From PALSA-1004 sp041483135 (GTDB lineage: Bacteria; Pseudomonadota; Gammaproteobacteria; Burkholderiales; SG8-41), in NCBI GenBank assembly GCA_041483135.1, contig JBGPFE010000009.1:1-64000 (forward strand): a DNA stretch of 64,000 bases, in the 5' to 3' direction. Below the pieces are notes generated by a model. The model saw only the letters and a list, made by a program, of their open reading frames with translations, made no database searches and had not been told where the DNA came from. The translations under genes were made by a program, and so were the position numbers. Positions 36,633 to 45,111 of the stretch are shown here, piece by piece. Position 1 is the first letter of the stretch. Every line of letters starts with the position of its first letter.

Positions 36633-37817
36633 TTACGATTGAATATGCAGGCGTCGCCGCAGCCCTGCCAGCCACAGCATGGCAGCGCCCGCGAGCAGCA
36701 GAAAAGGCACTGCCAGCTCGTTCATCAACTCCCATCCCTGGAGCGTGAACAGCAGACCGGATGACAGCGAGGTTACCGTCATCGTAATGAAGATCGCCAG
36801 ATCGTTGGCGCCCTGCGCTTTGCCGCGTTCGGCCGGCGTATGGCATTCGGTCAGCAGCGTGGTGCCGCCGATGAACATGAAATTCCAGCCGACCCCGAGC
36901 AGCACCAGCGCGATCCAGAAATGCGCGACTTCGAGGCCGGCGAGCGCAAAACCGATGCAGCCGAAATTGAGCGCCACGCCCGCCAGCATGATATTGATGA
37001 CGCCGTAGCGCCTGATCAGCGAGCCGGTGAAAAACGACGGGGCAAACATCGCAATCACATGCCACTGGATCACGAATGCCGCATCTGCGAACGGGTGCTG
37101 GCACGCGTTCATCGCCAGCGGCGTCGCGGTCATCAGCAGGTTCATCACGCCGTAGCCGATGACCGCGCTCAACACCGCGACCGTGAAGGCCGGCTGGCGC
37201 GCAATTTTGCCCAGCGGCCGCCCTGCCGCTTTCTGCTCGGCGACGGTCAACCGCGGTATGTCGACCAGCGATAGCAAGCCGATCGCGAGCAGGCAGAAAA
37301 CGCCTAAGGACAGATAAGATCCGGTAAATATCGCCTGCGCGAATAAATCCTTGGTGACCTTGCTGGTTTCGGGCCCGAGAATGCCGCCGGCGATGCCGCC
37401 CGCCAGCACCAGCGATATCGCTTTGCTCTTGAAATCGGCGCTGGCGGTGTCCGCCGCCGCGAAGCGGTAATACTGGCCGGTTGCATTGTAGACGCCTAGC
37501 ACGAGCGCGCCGGCGCACAGCAGCCAGAAATTATGGATGAAAGCCGCGTAAGCGCAGATCAGCGCGCCGATAATGCCGAACGCCGCGCCGAGCGTAAACC
37601 CGGCACGGCGCCCGAGCCGCCGCATCAGCAGCGATGCCGGCATGGTCGTCAATGCCGCTCCGACGATATAGGCGGTGACCGGCAGCGTCGCCAGCGCCTT
37701 GTCGGTTGCGAGCGCATAACCGGCGAGCGCGTTGGTCGCGATCAGGATCGAGTTGTTGGTGAGCAGCAGGCCCTGGCACGCCGACAGCAGAGCAACGTTC
37801 TTCCTGGCTTTATCCAT
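36633..37817 (-). CDS. MFS transporter
   Basis: Major facilitator with about 12 predicted membrane segments, 394 residues. The loop 2-3 motif region is LLMRRLGRRAGFTLGAAFG and loop 8-9 has GSLIRRYGVINIMLAGVALN. Substrate unknown; drug or metabolite export is a guess. The ATG at 37817 has no recognisable ribosome site, since the upstream bases belong to a repeat, so the start is uncertain. It follows the GST gene on the same strand with a 106-bp gap filled by a repeat. Confidence 0.85.
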   Translation of the reverse strand: MDKARKNVALLSACQGLLLTNNSILIATNALAGYALATDKALATLPVTAYIVGAALTTMPASLLMRRLGRRAGFTLGAAFGIIGALICAYAAFIHNFWLLCAGALVLGVYNATGQYYRFAAADTASADFKSKAISLVLAGGIAGGILGPETSKVTKDLFAQAIFTGSYLSLGVFCLLAIGLLSLVDIPRLTVAEQKAAGRPLGKIARQPAFTVAVLSAVIGYGVMNLLMTATPLAMNACQHPFADAAFVIQWHVIAMFAPSFFTGSLIRRYGVINIMLAGVALNFGCIGFALAGLEVAHFWIALVLLGVGWNFMFIGGTTLLTECHTPAERGKAQGANDLAIFITMTVTSLSSGLLFTLQGWELMNELAVPFLLLAGAAMLWLAGLRRRLHIQS

Positions 37818-37923
37818 CTTGGAGGAATGAGTGATGAGTAATGGGTTATGGGCAACAAGTCAGAGGCAAACAGTCACCCGCTTTTCACGCATCACTCATC
37901 ACCCATTACCCTTCACCGCGGTT
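37818..37923. repeat. Intergenic heptad repeat, inverted arms (copy 3)
   Basis: Left arm heptads TGATGAG, TAATGGG, TTATGGG (about 37831-37851) face right-arm heptads CATCACT, CATCACC, CATTACC (about 37890-37911), which are nearly their complement. The element occupies the entire gap between the GST stop and the MFS start. It is the same family as 6146 and 32002. Confidence 0.6.
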
Positions 37924-38619
37924 TCAGCGCCGCTGGAACTGCGTCTTGCCGAACATGATGTCGCGCGATTTCTCGTCGTGCGGCGCGTTCACGTATTCCG
38001 CCGACAGCACCTGCAGCGCGCGTTGCACCGCCGGACGCGCGTTGATCGCGTCGAACCAGCGTTTCGCGTGCGGATATTCCGCCATATTGATGCCGCGCTT
38101 GTCGGCGCTGCGCATCCAGGGAAACACCGCCATGTCGGCGATCGAGTAGTCGTCGCCCGCCAGATAGCGGGCCTCACCAAGGCGCTTGTCGAGTATGTTG
38201 GTGAGCCGGTTCGCCTCGTTGGTGTAGCGCTCGACCGCGTACGGGATTTTTTCGACCGCATAGGCGCGGAAGTGATTGGCCTGGCCGAACATCGGCCCGA
38301 TGCCGCCCATCTGCCACATCAGCCACTGCAGCGCGGCGTAGCGCGCATGCAGATCGAGCGGCAGAAATTTGCCGGTCTTGCCCGCGAGGTAGATCAGGAT
38401 TGCGCCGGATTCAAATAACGAAATCGGCTTGCCGTTCGGCCCCTCGTGGTCGACGATCGCCGGGATCCGGTTGTTCGGGCTGATCTTGAGAAATTCGGGC
38501 TTGAACTGGTCGCCAGCGCGAATGTTCACGGCATGCGCGCGATAGGGTAACCCCGTTTCCTCGAGCATGATGTGGACTTTGTGGCCGTTCGGTGTTGCCC
38601 AGCTGTAAACGTCTATCAT
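37924..38619 (-). CDS. Glutathione S-transferase family protein (YfcG/YghU-like)
   Basis: Cytosolic GST-fold protein of the Ure2p-like nu class, 231 residues. The N-terminal thioredoxin-like domain reads DVYSWATPNGHKVHIMLEE, with SPNNRIPAIVD as the cis-Pro glutathione loop and FESGAILIYLA following. The C-terminal helical domain begins about residue 90. The start at 38619 has GGAGG upstream; the longer frame to 38697 is not supported. Nu-class members act as disulphide-bond oxidoreductases or peroxidases on glutathione; the actual substrate is unknown. Confidence 0.9.
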   Translation of the reverse strand: MIDVYSWATPNGHKVHIMLEETGLPYRAHAVNIRAGDQFKPEFLKISPNNRIPAIVDHEGPNGKPISLFESGAILIYLAGKTGKFLPLDLHARYAALQWLMWQMGGIGPMFGQANHFRAYAVEKIPYAVERYTNEANRLTNILDKRLGEARYLAGDDYSIADMAVFPWMRSADKRGINMAEYPHAKRWFDAINARPAVQRALQVLSAEYVNAPHDEKSRDIMFGKTQFQRR

Positions 38620-38729
38620 TTTTCCTCCATCCAGAATTGGTTTGATACTACCAACAACACTTACCATCGGCAAACGCAAACGTGCATGCACCGGCATTTC
38701 TTGTTACGCTTCGTGGACAACAGATTCCC

Positions 38730-39968
38730 ATGCCGCGCTCCCCTTTGGTTTCGCTGTTTATGCCTCCGGGCGTGCTGCCCGATGCCAGACTTCTGCTGTG
38801 GGCACGCGGGCTGCGCGCATTCGGCGACGGCTACGTCAGCCTGCTGCTGCCCTATTACCTGACGCTGCTTGGCTTCAGCGCGCTCGAAGTCGGCGCGATG
38901 GTTACGGCGACGCTGCTCGGCTCCGGGTTGATGACGCTCGCGGTCGGTTTTATCGCCCACCGCTTCAGGCAGCGCAGGCTGCTCGAGATGGCGGCACTGC
39001 TGATGACCGCGACCGGTGTTGCTTTCATCCTGACCACCGATTTCTGGCCTCTGCTGCTGATCGCGGCAATCGGCACCATCAATCCTTCCAGCGGCGATGT
39101 CAGCGTGTTCGCTCCGCTCGAGCACGCGCTGCTCGCGCGCACCGTCGGCGCCGAACACCGCACCGCGCTGTTTGCGCGTTACACCCTGGTCGGCGCGCTG
39201 GTGGGCGCGCTGGGTGCGCAGTCCGCGGCGCTGCCGGTGCTCGGCCAGAGCTGGCTCGGCTTGGACGTCAAGCATGCCGTGCAGGCGATGTTTCTGCTCT
39301 ACGGTAGTTTCGGCGTCATCACGCTGCTCCTCTACCGGCGTCTCTCGCCGCAGATCGAGCCGCACGAAGACGCTCCGAGCATCCCGCTCGGGAAATCCAG
39401 GCGCATGGTTTACCTGCTGGCCGCCGTCTTCAGCATCGACGCATTCGCCGGCGGCTTCGCGGTGCAATCGCTGCTCGCCTTGTGGCTGTTCGACCGCTTT
39501 CAACTGTCGGTCGTGACCGCCGGCACGATCTTCTTCTGGACCGGCATATTGAGTGCTTTTTCGCAACTCGCGGCAGCCCGTCTGGCGCGCCGCATCGGGC
39601 TGATCAACACCATGGTGTTCACTCATCTGCCGTCCAACGTGTTCCTGATCCTGGTGCCGCTGATGCCCAACCTGCCGCTTGCGCTGCTGTTCCTGATGCT
39701 GCGCTCCGCGCTGTCGCAAATGGATGTGCCGGCGCGCACGTCTTATGTGATGGCGGTCGTCACGCCCGGCGAGCGGCCGGCCGCCGCCAGCGTAACCGCC
39801 GTGCCGCGCAGCCTCGCCTCGGCGGTGAGCCCGATGATCGCGGGCTGGCTGCTCACACTGTCGCCGTTCGGCTGGCCGCTGGTGATCTGCGGCGGGCTCA
39901 AAATCGTCTACGACTTGCTGCTGCTCGCGCTGTTCCGCCGCGTGCGGCCGCCTGAAGAAATACGTTAA
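38730..39968 (+). CDS. MFS transporter
   Basis: Second major facilitator, 412 residues, about 12 membrane segments. The opening is LLLWARGLRAFGDGYVSLLLPYYL, with RFRQRRLLEMAALL and ARLARRIGLINTMVFTHLPSN as cytoplasmic loops. The start at 38730 is a compromise: 38682 adds residues without similarity and 38760 is also possible, and no strong ribosome site marks any of them. It is followed 20 bp later by the FAH-family hydrolase, probably one transcript, so it may import that pathway's substrate. Confidence 0.85.
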   Translation: MPRSPLVSLFMPPGVLPDARLLLWARGLRAFGDGYVSLLLPYYLTLLGFSALEVGAMVTATLLGSGLMTLAVGFIAHRFRQRRLLEMAALLMTATGVAFILTTDFWPLLLIAAIGTINPSSGDVSVFAPLEHALLARTVGAEHRTALFARYTLVGALVGALGAQSAALPVLGQSWLGLDVKHAVQAMFLLYGSFGVITLLLYRRLSPQIEPHEDAPSIPLGKSRRMVYLLAAVFSIDAFAGGFAVQSLLALWLFDRFQLSVVTAGTIFFWTGILSAFSQLAAARLARRIGLINTMVFTHLPSNVFLILVPLMPNLPLALLFLMLRSALSQMDVPARTSYVMAVVTPGERPAAASVTAVPRSLASAVSPMIAGWLLTLSPFGWPLVICGGLKIVYDLLLLALFRRVRPPEEIR

Positions 39969-39988
39969 CATGGCATCAGGAGGCCCCT

Positions 39989-40906
39989 TTGAAACTGCTG
40001 ACTTTCCGTCCCGCCCGCGCGCGCACCGGCCATTTCGGCGTGCTGCTTACGGGCAACCGGGTGCTTGACATCTCCGCACTTACCGGCCGCAAGCTGCCCT
40101 CAACGCTGCTCGAATGCATCCAGGAAGGGGAATCCGCGCTCGCCGCCGTCAAAGCCGCTGCCGCGGATGCCGAAGCCGCGCTCAAGCGCGGCGAGCAGCT
40201 GCCGCAGGTGTTCGCGCTCGATGCGGTCACGCTCGAAGCGCCGCTCAGGCCGGGCAAAATCATGGCGGTCGGCAAGAACTACGCCGATCACGCGGCCGAA
40301 GGCGCGGGGCAGGTCTACAGCCGGGTTGCCGGCTTCGTCAAGCTCACGAGCGGGGTCGTGGCGCATGGCGCGATCATCCGCAAGCCCGGATGGACCGAAA
40401 CCTTCGATTACGAAAACGAGCTCGCGATCGTGATCGGCCGCGAGTGCTGCGACGTTCCCCCCGAGCAGGCCTACGAGTGCGTGTTCGGCTACACCATCAT
40501 GAACGACCTCTCATGCCGCGACGTGCAGTACGCGGAACGCAAAGAGGGCAATATTTGCATCGGCAAGAACTTCCCGACCGCGGCGCCGCTGGGGCCCTGG
40601 GTCGTGACCACGGACGAAATTCCCGACCCGCACAACCTGCGCATCGTCACGCGCGTCAACGGCGAAGTGCGCCAGGATTCCAACACCGCAAACCAGATTT
40701 ACCACATCCCGGCGCAAATCGCGTGGTATTCGCATGCGGGATTCGAGCCGGGTGACGTCATATCCAGCGGGACGCCGGCCGGCACTGCCATGGGCTACAA
40801 GGGACCGGGCACGTGGTACCTGCAGCACGGCGACCGCGTCGAATGCGAAATTGAACGCATCGGCGTGCTCGCCAACACCGTTACCACGCGCAAGCGGCGC
40901 AATTGA
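39989..40906 (+). CDS. Fumarylacetoacetate hydrolase-family protein
   Basis: Metal-dependent enzyme of the FAH superfamily, which includes fumarylpyruvate and acylpyruvate hydrolases and 2-keto-4-pentenoate-type hydratases and decarboxylases; 305 residues. It shows KIMAVGKNYADHAAE, the metal-ligand region FDYENELAIVIGRE, NDLSCRDVQ and the terminal GTPAGTAMGYKGP. Start is TTG at 39989, five bases after a perfect AGGAGG; no in-frame ATG fits. A role in aromatic or lactone breakdown is likely, but the exact substrate is open. Confidence 0.9.
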   Translation: MKLLTFRPARARTGHFGVLLTGNRVLDISALTGRKLPSTLLECIQEGESALAAVKAAAADAEAALKRGEQLPQVFALDAVTLEAPLRPGKIMAVGKNYADHAAEGAGQVYSRVAGFVKLTSGVVAHGAIIRKPGWTETFDYENELAIVIGRECCDVPPEQAYECVFGYTIMNDLSCRDVQYAERKEGNICIGKNFPTAAPLGPWVVTTDEIPDPHNLRIVTRVNGEVRQDSNTANQIYHIPAQIAWYSHAGFEPGDVISSGTPAGTAMGYKGPGTWYLQHGDRVECEIERIGVLANTVTTRKRRN

Positions 40907-40914
40907 TTCGGGAA

Positions 40915-40991
40915 GCGCTGATTACGCTGTTCGATTAGTCAGCGCGTCGTGGATGTCAGGAGGATTAACGCGGGAATGTCGTCCCCGCGTT
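40915..40991. other. Two hairpins between convergent genes
   Basis: Inverted repeat GCGCTGA/TCAGCGC (40915-40945, 17-nt loop) is followed by AACGCGGG/CCCGCGTT (40967-40991). Neither has a T-run. Between them an isolated AGGAGG precedes no credible reading frame. Possibly 3'-end or terminator structures for the two convergent genes. Confidence 0.4.
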
Positions 40992-41000
40992 CAATCTGCC

Positions 41001-42020
41001 TCAGGGATAGACCGCGACGGTCTTTAACAAACGCGGCCACCGCGCGCGGTCTTTCTCGATCAGCGCGCGGAATTCCTCGGTCGATCCCGGCGCTGCCAGC
41101 AGCCCCTGATTGACGAGCATGTTCTGCAGCGGCTCGGCCGCGAGCGCCTTGTTTATCTCGTAATTGAGCAGCGACACGATCGCGCTCGAAGTGCGCGCCG
41201 GCACGAACACACCGAACCAGCCGCTCGCGTCAAAGCCGGCTATCCCCGCTTCGGCGATCGTCGGCACGTCAGGCACCGCCGGGTGGCGCGTCGACGAAGC
41301 CATGCCGATGATCCTGAGCTTCCCGCCACCGAGATACGGCAATACCGCCGGCAACGGCACGAAGCCGAGCTCGAGCTGGCCGGTAAGCACCGCATTGATC
41401 GCCGGCAAGCTGCCGTTGTAATTGACATGCACGATCTGCGCGCCGCTCAAGGCGCGGAACAGTTCGCCGGTCAGATGCGAAGTCGAGGCGTCGCCGGTTG
41501 ACGCATAGTTGATGCTGCCCGGCAGGCGCTGCGCCCGCCCGATGATATCGTTCACGGTCTGCGCCGGATGGCCGCTGGCCGCTATCATTGCGATGGGCAT
41601 GTGCGCGAACGTCGCCACCGGCATGAGGTCCGTGAGCGGATCGAATGACGGGCTGGGATTCAGTGCGGGAAAAATCGTGATGGTGGGATTGTCGGCGAAT
41701 AGCAGGGTGTAACCATCGGCCGCCGCCATGGCCACGTAGCGCGTGCCCGCATTCATTTTCCCGCCGGTGCGTCGATACAGCTTGACCGGCTGGCCGAGCG
41801 CGCCCGTCAACGCGTGCTGCATTTCCCGCACCAGGTTGTCGGTCAGCGACGGTGCCGATACCGTCTGCATGATCCTCAGCAGCTTGCTGATGCGCGGAAT
41901 GCCGGCGATGTCGGTCGATCCGGTCGCCGGAAACGGCAGGATCAATGCCAGCGGCCGGTCGGGATACGCGTGGCAGCACGCAATTTGTCCCAGCAACAGC
42001 AAAACGAGTAACGCCCGCAT
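41001..42020 (-). CDS. Bug-family solute-binding protein
   Basis: TctC-like periplasmic protein, 339 residues, with a signal peptide (MRALLVLLLLGQIACCHA). Motifs are YPDRPLALILPFPATGSTD, a divergent form in which the usual APGG is PATG, and VNYNGSLPAINAVL in place of the usual YKG. It is a solitary gene with no transporter subunits nearby. The changes around the ligand loops suggest a specificity different from the other three Bug proteins of the window. Confidence 0.88.
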   Translation of the reverse strand: MRALLVLLLLGQIACCHAYPDRPLALILPFPATGSTDIAGIPRISKLLRIMQTVSAPSLTDNLVREMQHALTGALGQPVKLYRRTGGKMNAGTRYVAMAAADGYTLLFADNPTITIFPALNPSPSFDPLTDLMPVATFAHMPIAMIAASGHPAQTVNDIIGRAQRLPGSINYASTGDASTSHLTGELFRALSGAQIVHVNYNGSLPAINAVLTGQLELGFVPLPAVLPYLGGGKLRIIGMASSTRHPAVPDVPTIAEAGIAGFDASGWFGVFVPARTSSAIVSLLNYEINKALAAEPLQNMLVNQGLLAAPGSTEEFRALIEKDRARWPRLLKTVAVYP

Positions 42021-42262
42021 CGCGCTTTTCCCGATTATTGCGCCAGTTGCAGCGACGCATTTTCAGCGGTTTTGCCGCAGATTTGCATGACGTTGGGCCT
42101 GAGAGCTGGTGGCAGGACCCGAGATTAGCGCCTGGCCTTCGTAAACGTCAATGTTGCGTAATCGTTAAATATGGATGTGGAGCGTGGCCTGTGGAGGACC
42201 GACCCGCACATACCCGCCGGGAACCGGTCACAGGTATCATGGTCGAACCGCTAGAGGACTAT

Positions 42263-42544
42263 ATGAAACGCGAATTCGCGCTAATCGTGACGTTGCTTGC
42301 AATGAGCCCGGCGGCACCTGCCGCCGATACGAGCGACCGCACGTCCCCGCTCGACACTAATCCGGCGTGCATGGACCGCACGACTGACGCTTCGACCGGC
42401 AATTGCGTCGTGCCCGACGAAGGCAAACCGCGCCACGCATACCCGCCTAAATCGTCGGCGGTCACACCCGCACCGGCCCCCGCTCCAACTCCGGCCCCGG
42501 CGCCTGTCTCACCCACTTTGCGCAAATCCGCGACGGGCAAGTGA
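42263..42544 (+). CDS. Small exported proline/alanine-rich protein
   Basis: Hypothetical protein of 93 residues. The ATG at 42263 has AGAGGA upstream and opens a signal peptide (KREFALIVTLLAMSPAAPA) followed by a short segment with two cysteines (NPACMDRTTDASTGNCV) and an alternating Ala-Pro stretch (PAPAPAPTPAPAP). No known domain. The two cysteines could form a disulphide. It is convergent with the CobW-like gene. Expression is unproved, though signal peptide and ribosome site agree. Confidence 0.6.
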   Translation: MKREFALIVTLLAMSPAAPAADTSDRTSPLDTNPACMDRTTDASTGNCVVPDEGKPRHAYPPKSSAVTPAPAPAPTPAPAPVSPTLRKSATGK

Positions 42545-42559
42545 CCGGGAGCCCCCGCG

Positions 42560-43615
42560 CTAAGACGGCATCGCCGCGACCGCGGCGACGGCGTTGAATA
42601 AGCCCGCGACCGCTTCCCGCGAAATTCCGCGCGTGATGAACACCAGCCGCGACGACCGGTCGCTTCCCGGCCAATAAGGCAAGGCCACCGGCGGGTGGAA
42701 TAAATGCTGCACCCCCTGCACCACCAGCGGTCCCGGCTCGCCCTCGACATTGATCAGTCCCTTGACTCGCAGCAGGTCGGGGCCGCGCAATGCGGTCAGC
42801 GCTTCGATGCATTGCTCGAACGCGCGCGCCGAGAACGGCCGTTCGAAACGCAGCGTGAAAGTCTGAATCGCGGCGTCATGCTGATGAGCCGTGCCGTCGC
42901 GCGACGCCGCGCCCAGCCAGCGCTCGATCCGGGCGGCGTCGATGCGCGCATCATTGAGCCCGATATCGGTCACAAACGACGGCTCGATCGCGCCGTGCTG
43001 TGCGACCTCGATTCGCGCGAACGGCGCCAATGCCGCCAGTCTTTGTTTTAGTCCGGCCAACCGGTCCGCGGTCACCTGATCCGATTTGGTGACGATCAAG
43101 CGGTCAGCGAGCACCGCCTGCTTCACCGCTTCGGGATGATTTTCCAGCTGCGCGCCCGCGTGATAGGCATCGATCAACGTCACCACGCCGTTAAGCCTGA
43201 AATGCGCGAGCAGCATTGCGTCCGTCATCAGCGTCTGCAAAACCGGCGCCGGATCGGCGAGCCCGGTCGTCTCGAGCAATACGCGCTCGAAATCGCCGAT
43301 CTCGCCCTGGCGGCGCGCGAGAAACAGATCGCGCAGGGTCAATTGCAGGTCGCCGCGCAGCGCGCAGCAGACGCAGCCGTTTTCGAGCAGCAGCACTTTT
43401 TCCTGGGCGTAGCGGATCAACTCGTGGTCGATGCCCTGCTCGCCGTATTCGTTGACGATCACGACGCTGCGCGCAAGCTCCGGCCGCGCGAGCAGGCGGT
43501 TGATCAGCGTCGTCTTGCCGCTGCCGAGGAAGCCGGTGATCACCGTCACCGGAATCCGGCCGGCAAACGGGTCCCGCACGTTGGGGTCTGCCATCGGCGG
43601 CGCGCCGCCCGTCAT
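42560..43615 (-). CDS. CobW/COG0523-family metal-chaperone GTPase
   Basis: G3E-family P-loop GTPase, 351 residues: Walker A GFLGSGKTTLINRLL, the metal-binding CxCC motif ENGCVCCALRGDL, a Walker B/switch region in VLLETTGLADPAPVL, the G4-like LIVTKSDQVT, and a C-terminal CobW_C domain (about 230-345). Members deliver Zn, Co or Fe to target enzymes. The ATG at 43615 lies 2 bp after the stop of the LVIVD gene; the long frame to 44449 is a shadow of it. No cobalamin or Zur site is visible. The metal is unknown. Confidence 0.9.
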   Translation of the reverse strand: MTGGAPPMADPNVRDPFAGRIPVTVITGFLGSGKTTLINRLLARPELARSVVIVNEYGEQGIDHELIRYAQEKVLLLENGCVCCALRGDLQLTLRDLFLARRQGEIGDFERVLLETTGLADPAPVLQTLMTDAMLLAHFRLNGVVTLIDAYHAGAQLENHPEAVKQAVLADRLIVTKSDQVTADRLAGLKQRLAALAPFARIEVAQHGAIEPSFVTDIGLNDARIDAARIERWLGAASRDGTAHQHDAAIQTFTLRFERPFSARAFEQCIEALTALRGPDLLRVKGLINVEGEPGPLVVQGVQHLFHPPVALPYWPGSDRSSRLVFITRGISREAVAGLFNAVAAVAAMPS

Positions 43616-43617
43616 GG

Positions 43618-44880
43618 TTAAATCGTCATTTCGAGCACGTACAGCCCGCCGGCAAAACGGTCCACGGTGAAGACGATGCCGCGGTCGTCGACGAACACGT
43701 CGTTCAACTGGATGGCGCCGGCCGGCGACAGCTTGGGCGCGCCCGGCACGTAGTACGCGACTTCCTGCGGCTGGTATGGGTTCGAGAGGTCGTACGCGCG
43801 CACGCCGCCGTTGAAGAACGTGCCGATGATGATATTGTCCGACTTCCAGGACGCCGGGTTCGGCAGGTTCTCGTGCAGGTTGTGCGCGCCGAAGCGCCCG
43901 CCGCGCTTGCCGAACGCCTCTACGGGCGGCAGCGGCAGCGTGCTGATCGAAACCGGGTGCGTTTCGCTGCGCGCATCCAGCACCCACGCGAGCTTCGGCC
44001 AGTCGGCGGCGTTGTCGGTCACCGATTCGTCGGTCACCACCAGCAGGTGGCGCTTGAAGAGCGGCAGCACCGTGTGCGTAAAGCCGACGTACGGCGGGCA
44101 GTTGCTCCAGCGCGAGACCACCCGCGGCCGCGCCTTGTCGCTGATGTCGAGGATCACCGCGCCGTAGTCGAGATAGCCGACGTAAGCGCGGTCGGGCCGC
44201 TCGGGATAAACATTGGTGTTGTGCGCGCGGAAGCCGGCGAAGCCGACCGCGAACTCGCCCTCCTTGCGCCGTGGCGACGGCTCGGCGTCGCCTTCGCGCG
44301 TGCCCGGCGCCCACCAGCGTCCGGCTTCCCGCGGCTTGGACGGATTGCGCACGTCGATGATGCGGTAGCACTGGTCGTCCTTGGGGCTGCGCGGCTGGAA
44401 GTCCGCCGCGCCCGAGCTCATGTGCACGTACTCGCCGTCGGCGAACCACAGCACGTGCACGCCACGCGAATGCGGGCCTGAGGCGTCGAAGTGCGAAATC
44501 AGCCTGGGCTGCTCGGGCTTGCTCACATCGAAGATGTCGAAACCCGCGGGCTTCTCGCCTGCTTTCTTTGTCTGATACGCCACCGTCAGGGTGTTACCGA
44601 CCACGTCGAGCGAATTCGAGCGCATTTCCCGGTGCGGCAGCTCCGTCTGCACCACGATCTTCGGCTTGCGCGGGTCGCTCACGTCGACGCCGGTGAAGTT
44701 TTTCGGCGCCGACTCGTGCGCGAGCCACAGGATGCGCCGCCCGTCGGGCGCCAGCTGCATGTTCGTGCCCTCGCCCATGCCGCCGAAGCCGTCGAGCTCG
44801 TGGTGGGCGATGAGTTTCATGTTCCACGCCAGCGTTGCCGAGGGCTTGGCGCCTTTAGCCATGTTCACTTTCGCAGTCAT
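43618..44880 (-). CDS. LVIVD-repeat beta-propeller protein
   Basis: About 420 residues with repeated LVIVD-like blades (TGVDVSDPRKPKIV, FDIFDVSKPEQPRLISHF, YRIIDVRNPSKPREAG, VILDISDKARPRVVS). These form a beta-propeller often found in extracellular or methanethiol-oxidase-like proteins. No signal peptide is visible with the ATG at 44880, chosen as the most plausible start without a clear ribosome site. The final segment mentions blades ending VFTVDRFAGGLYVLEMTI. It is tightly coupled to the CobW-like GTPase, which suggests a metal-dependent activity. Function unknown. Confidence 0.8.
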   Translation of the reverse strand: MTAKVNMAKGAKPSATLAWNMKLIAHHELDGFGGMGEGTNMQLAPDGRRILWLAHESAPKNFTGVDVSDPRKPKIVVQTELPHREMRSNSLDVVGNTLTVAYQTKKAGEKPAGFDIFDVSKPEQPRLISHFDASGPHSRGVHVLWFADGEYVHMSSGAADFQPRSPKDDQCYRIIDVRNPSKPREAGRWWAPGTREGDAEPSPRRKEGEFAVGFAGFRAHNTNVYPERPDRAYVGYLDYGAVILDISDKARPRVVSRWSNCPPYVGFTHTVLPLFKRHLLVVTDESVTDNAADWPKLAWVLDARSETHPVSISTLPLPPVEAFGKRGGRFGAHNLHENLPNPASWKSDNIIIGTFFNGGVRAYDLSNPYQPQEVAYYVPGAPKLSPAGAIQLNDVFVDDRGIVFTVDRFAGGLYVLEMTI

Positions 44881-45057
44881 TTTTCTGTCCAGGGTTGGTT
44901 GATACGCTTGCGGCCGCTGCATCGCCGCCCGGATCATGTCACACGCGATCCGGAGCAACGCGCGAAGCCGTTAGTTTAACTGGTATTCCGCGCCTCTTTC
45001 GCGCGGCGCCGAATCGGGGACTCCGCGCCACGCAATCGCATCGACTGACCGGAACAG

Positions 45058-45082
45058 AAAAAACCCGCCGCATCGGCGGGTT
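45058..45082 (-). terminator. Rho-independent terminator of the nfn-kor operon
   Basis: AACCCGCCG, loop ATG (minus sense), CGGCGGGTT is followed by a T-run on the minus strand (A-run at 45058-45063). It lies 30 bp after the last gene of the operon and before the LVIVD gene, so the two units are separate. Confidence 0.9.
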
Positions 45083-45111
45083 GCCTGCCGTGCGATAAAA
45101 CCGCCCGCGAG

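Noticed and set aside
40951..41060. Small frame after the isolated AGGAGG at 40959
   Set aside because: It enters the antisense of the Bug gene at once and shows no protein-like composition.
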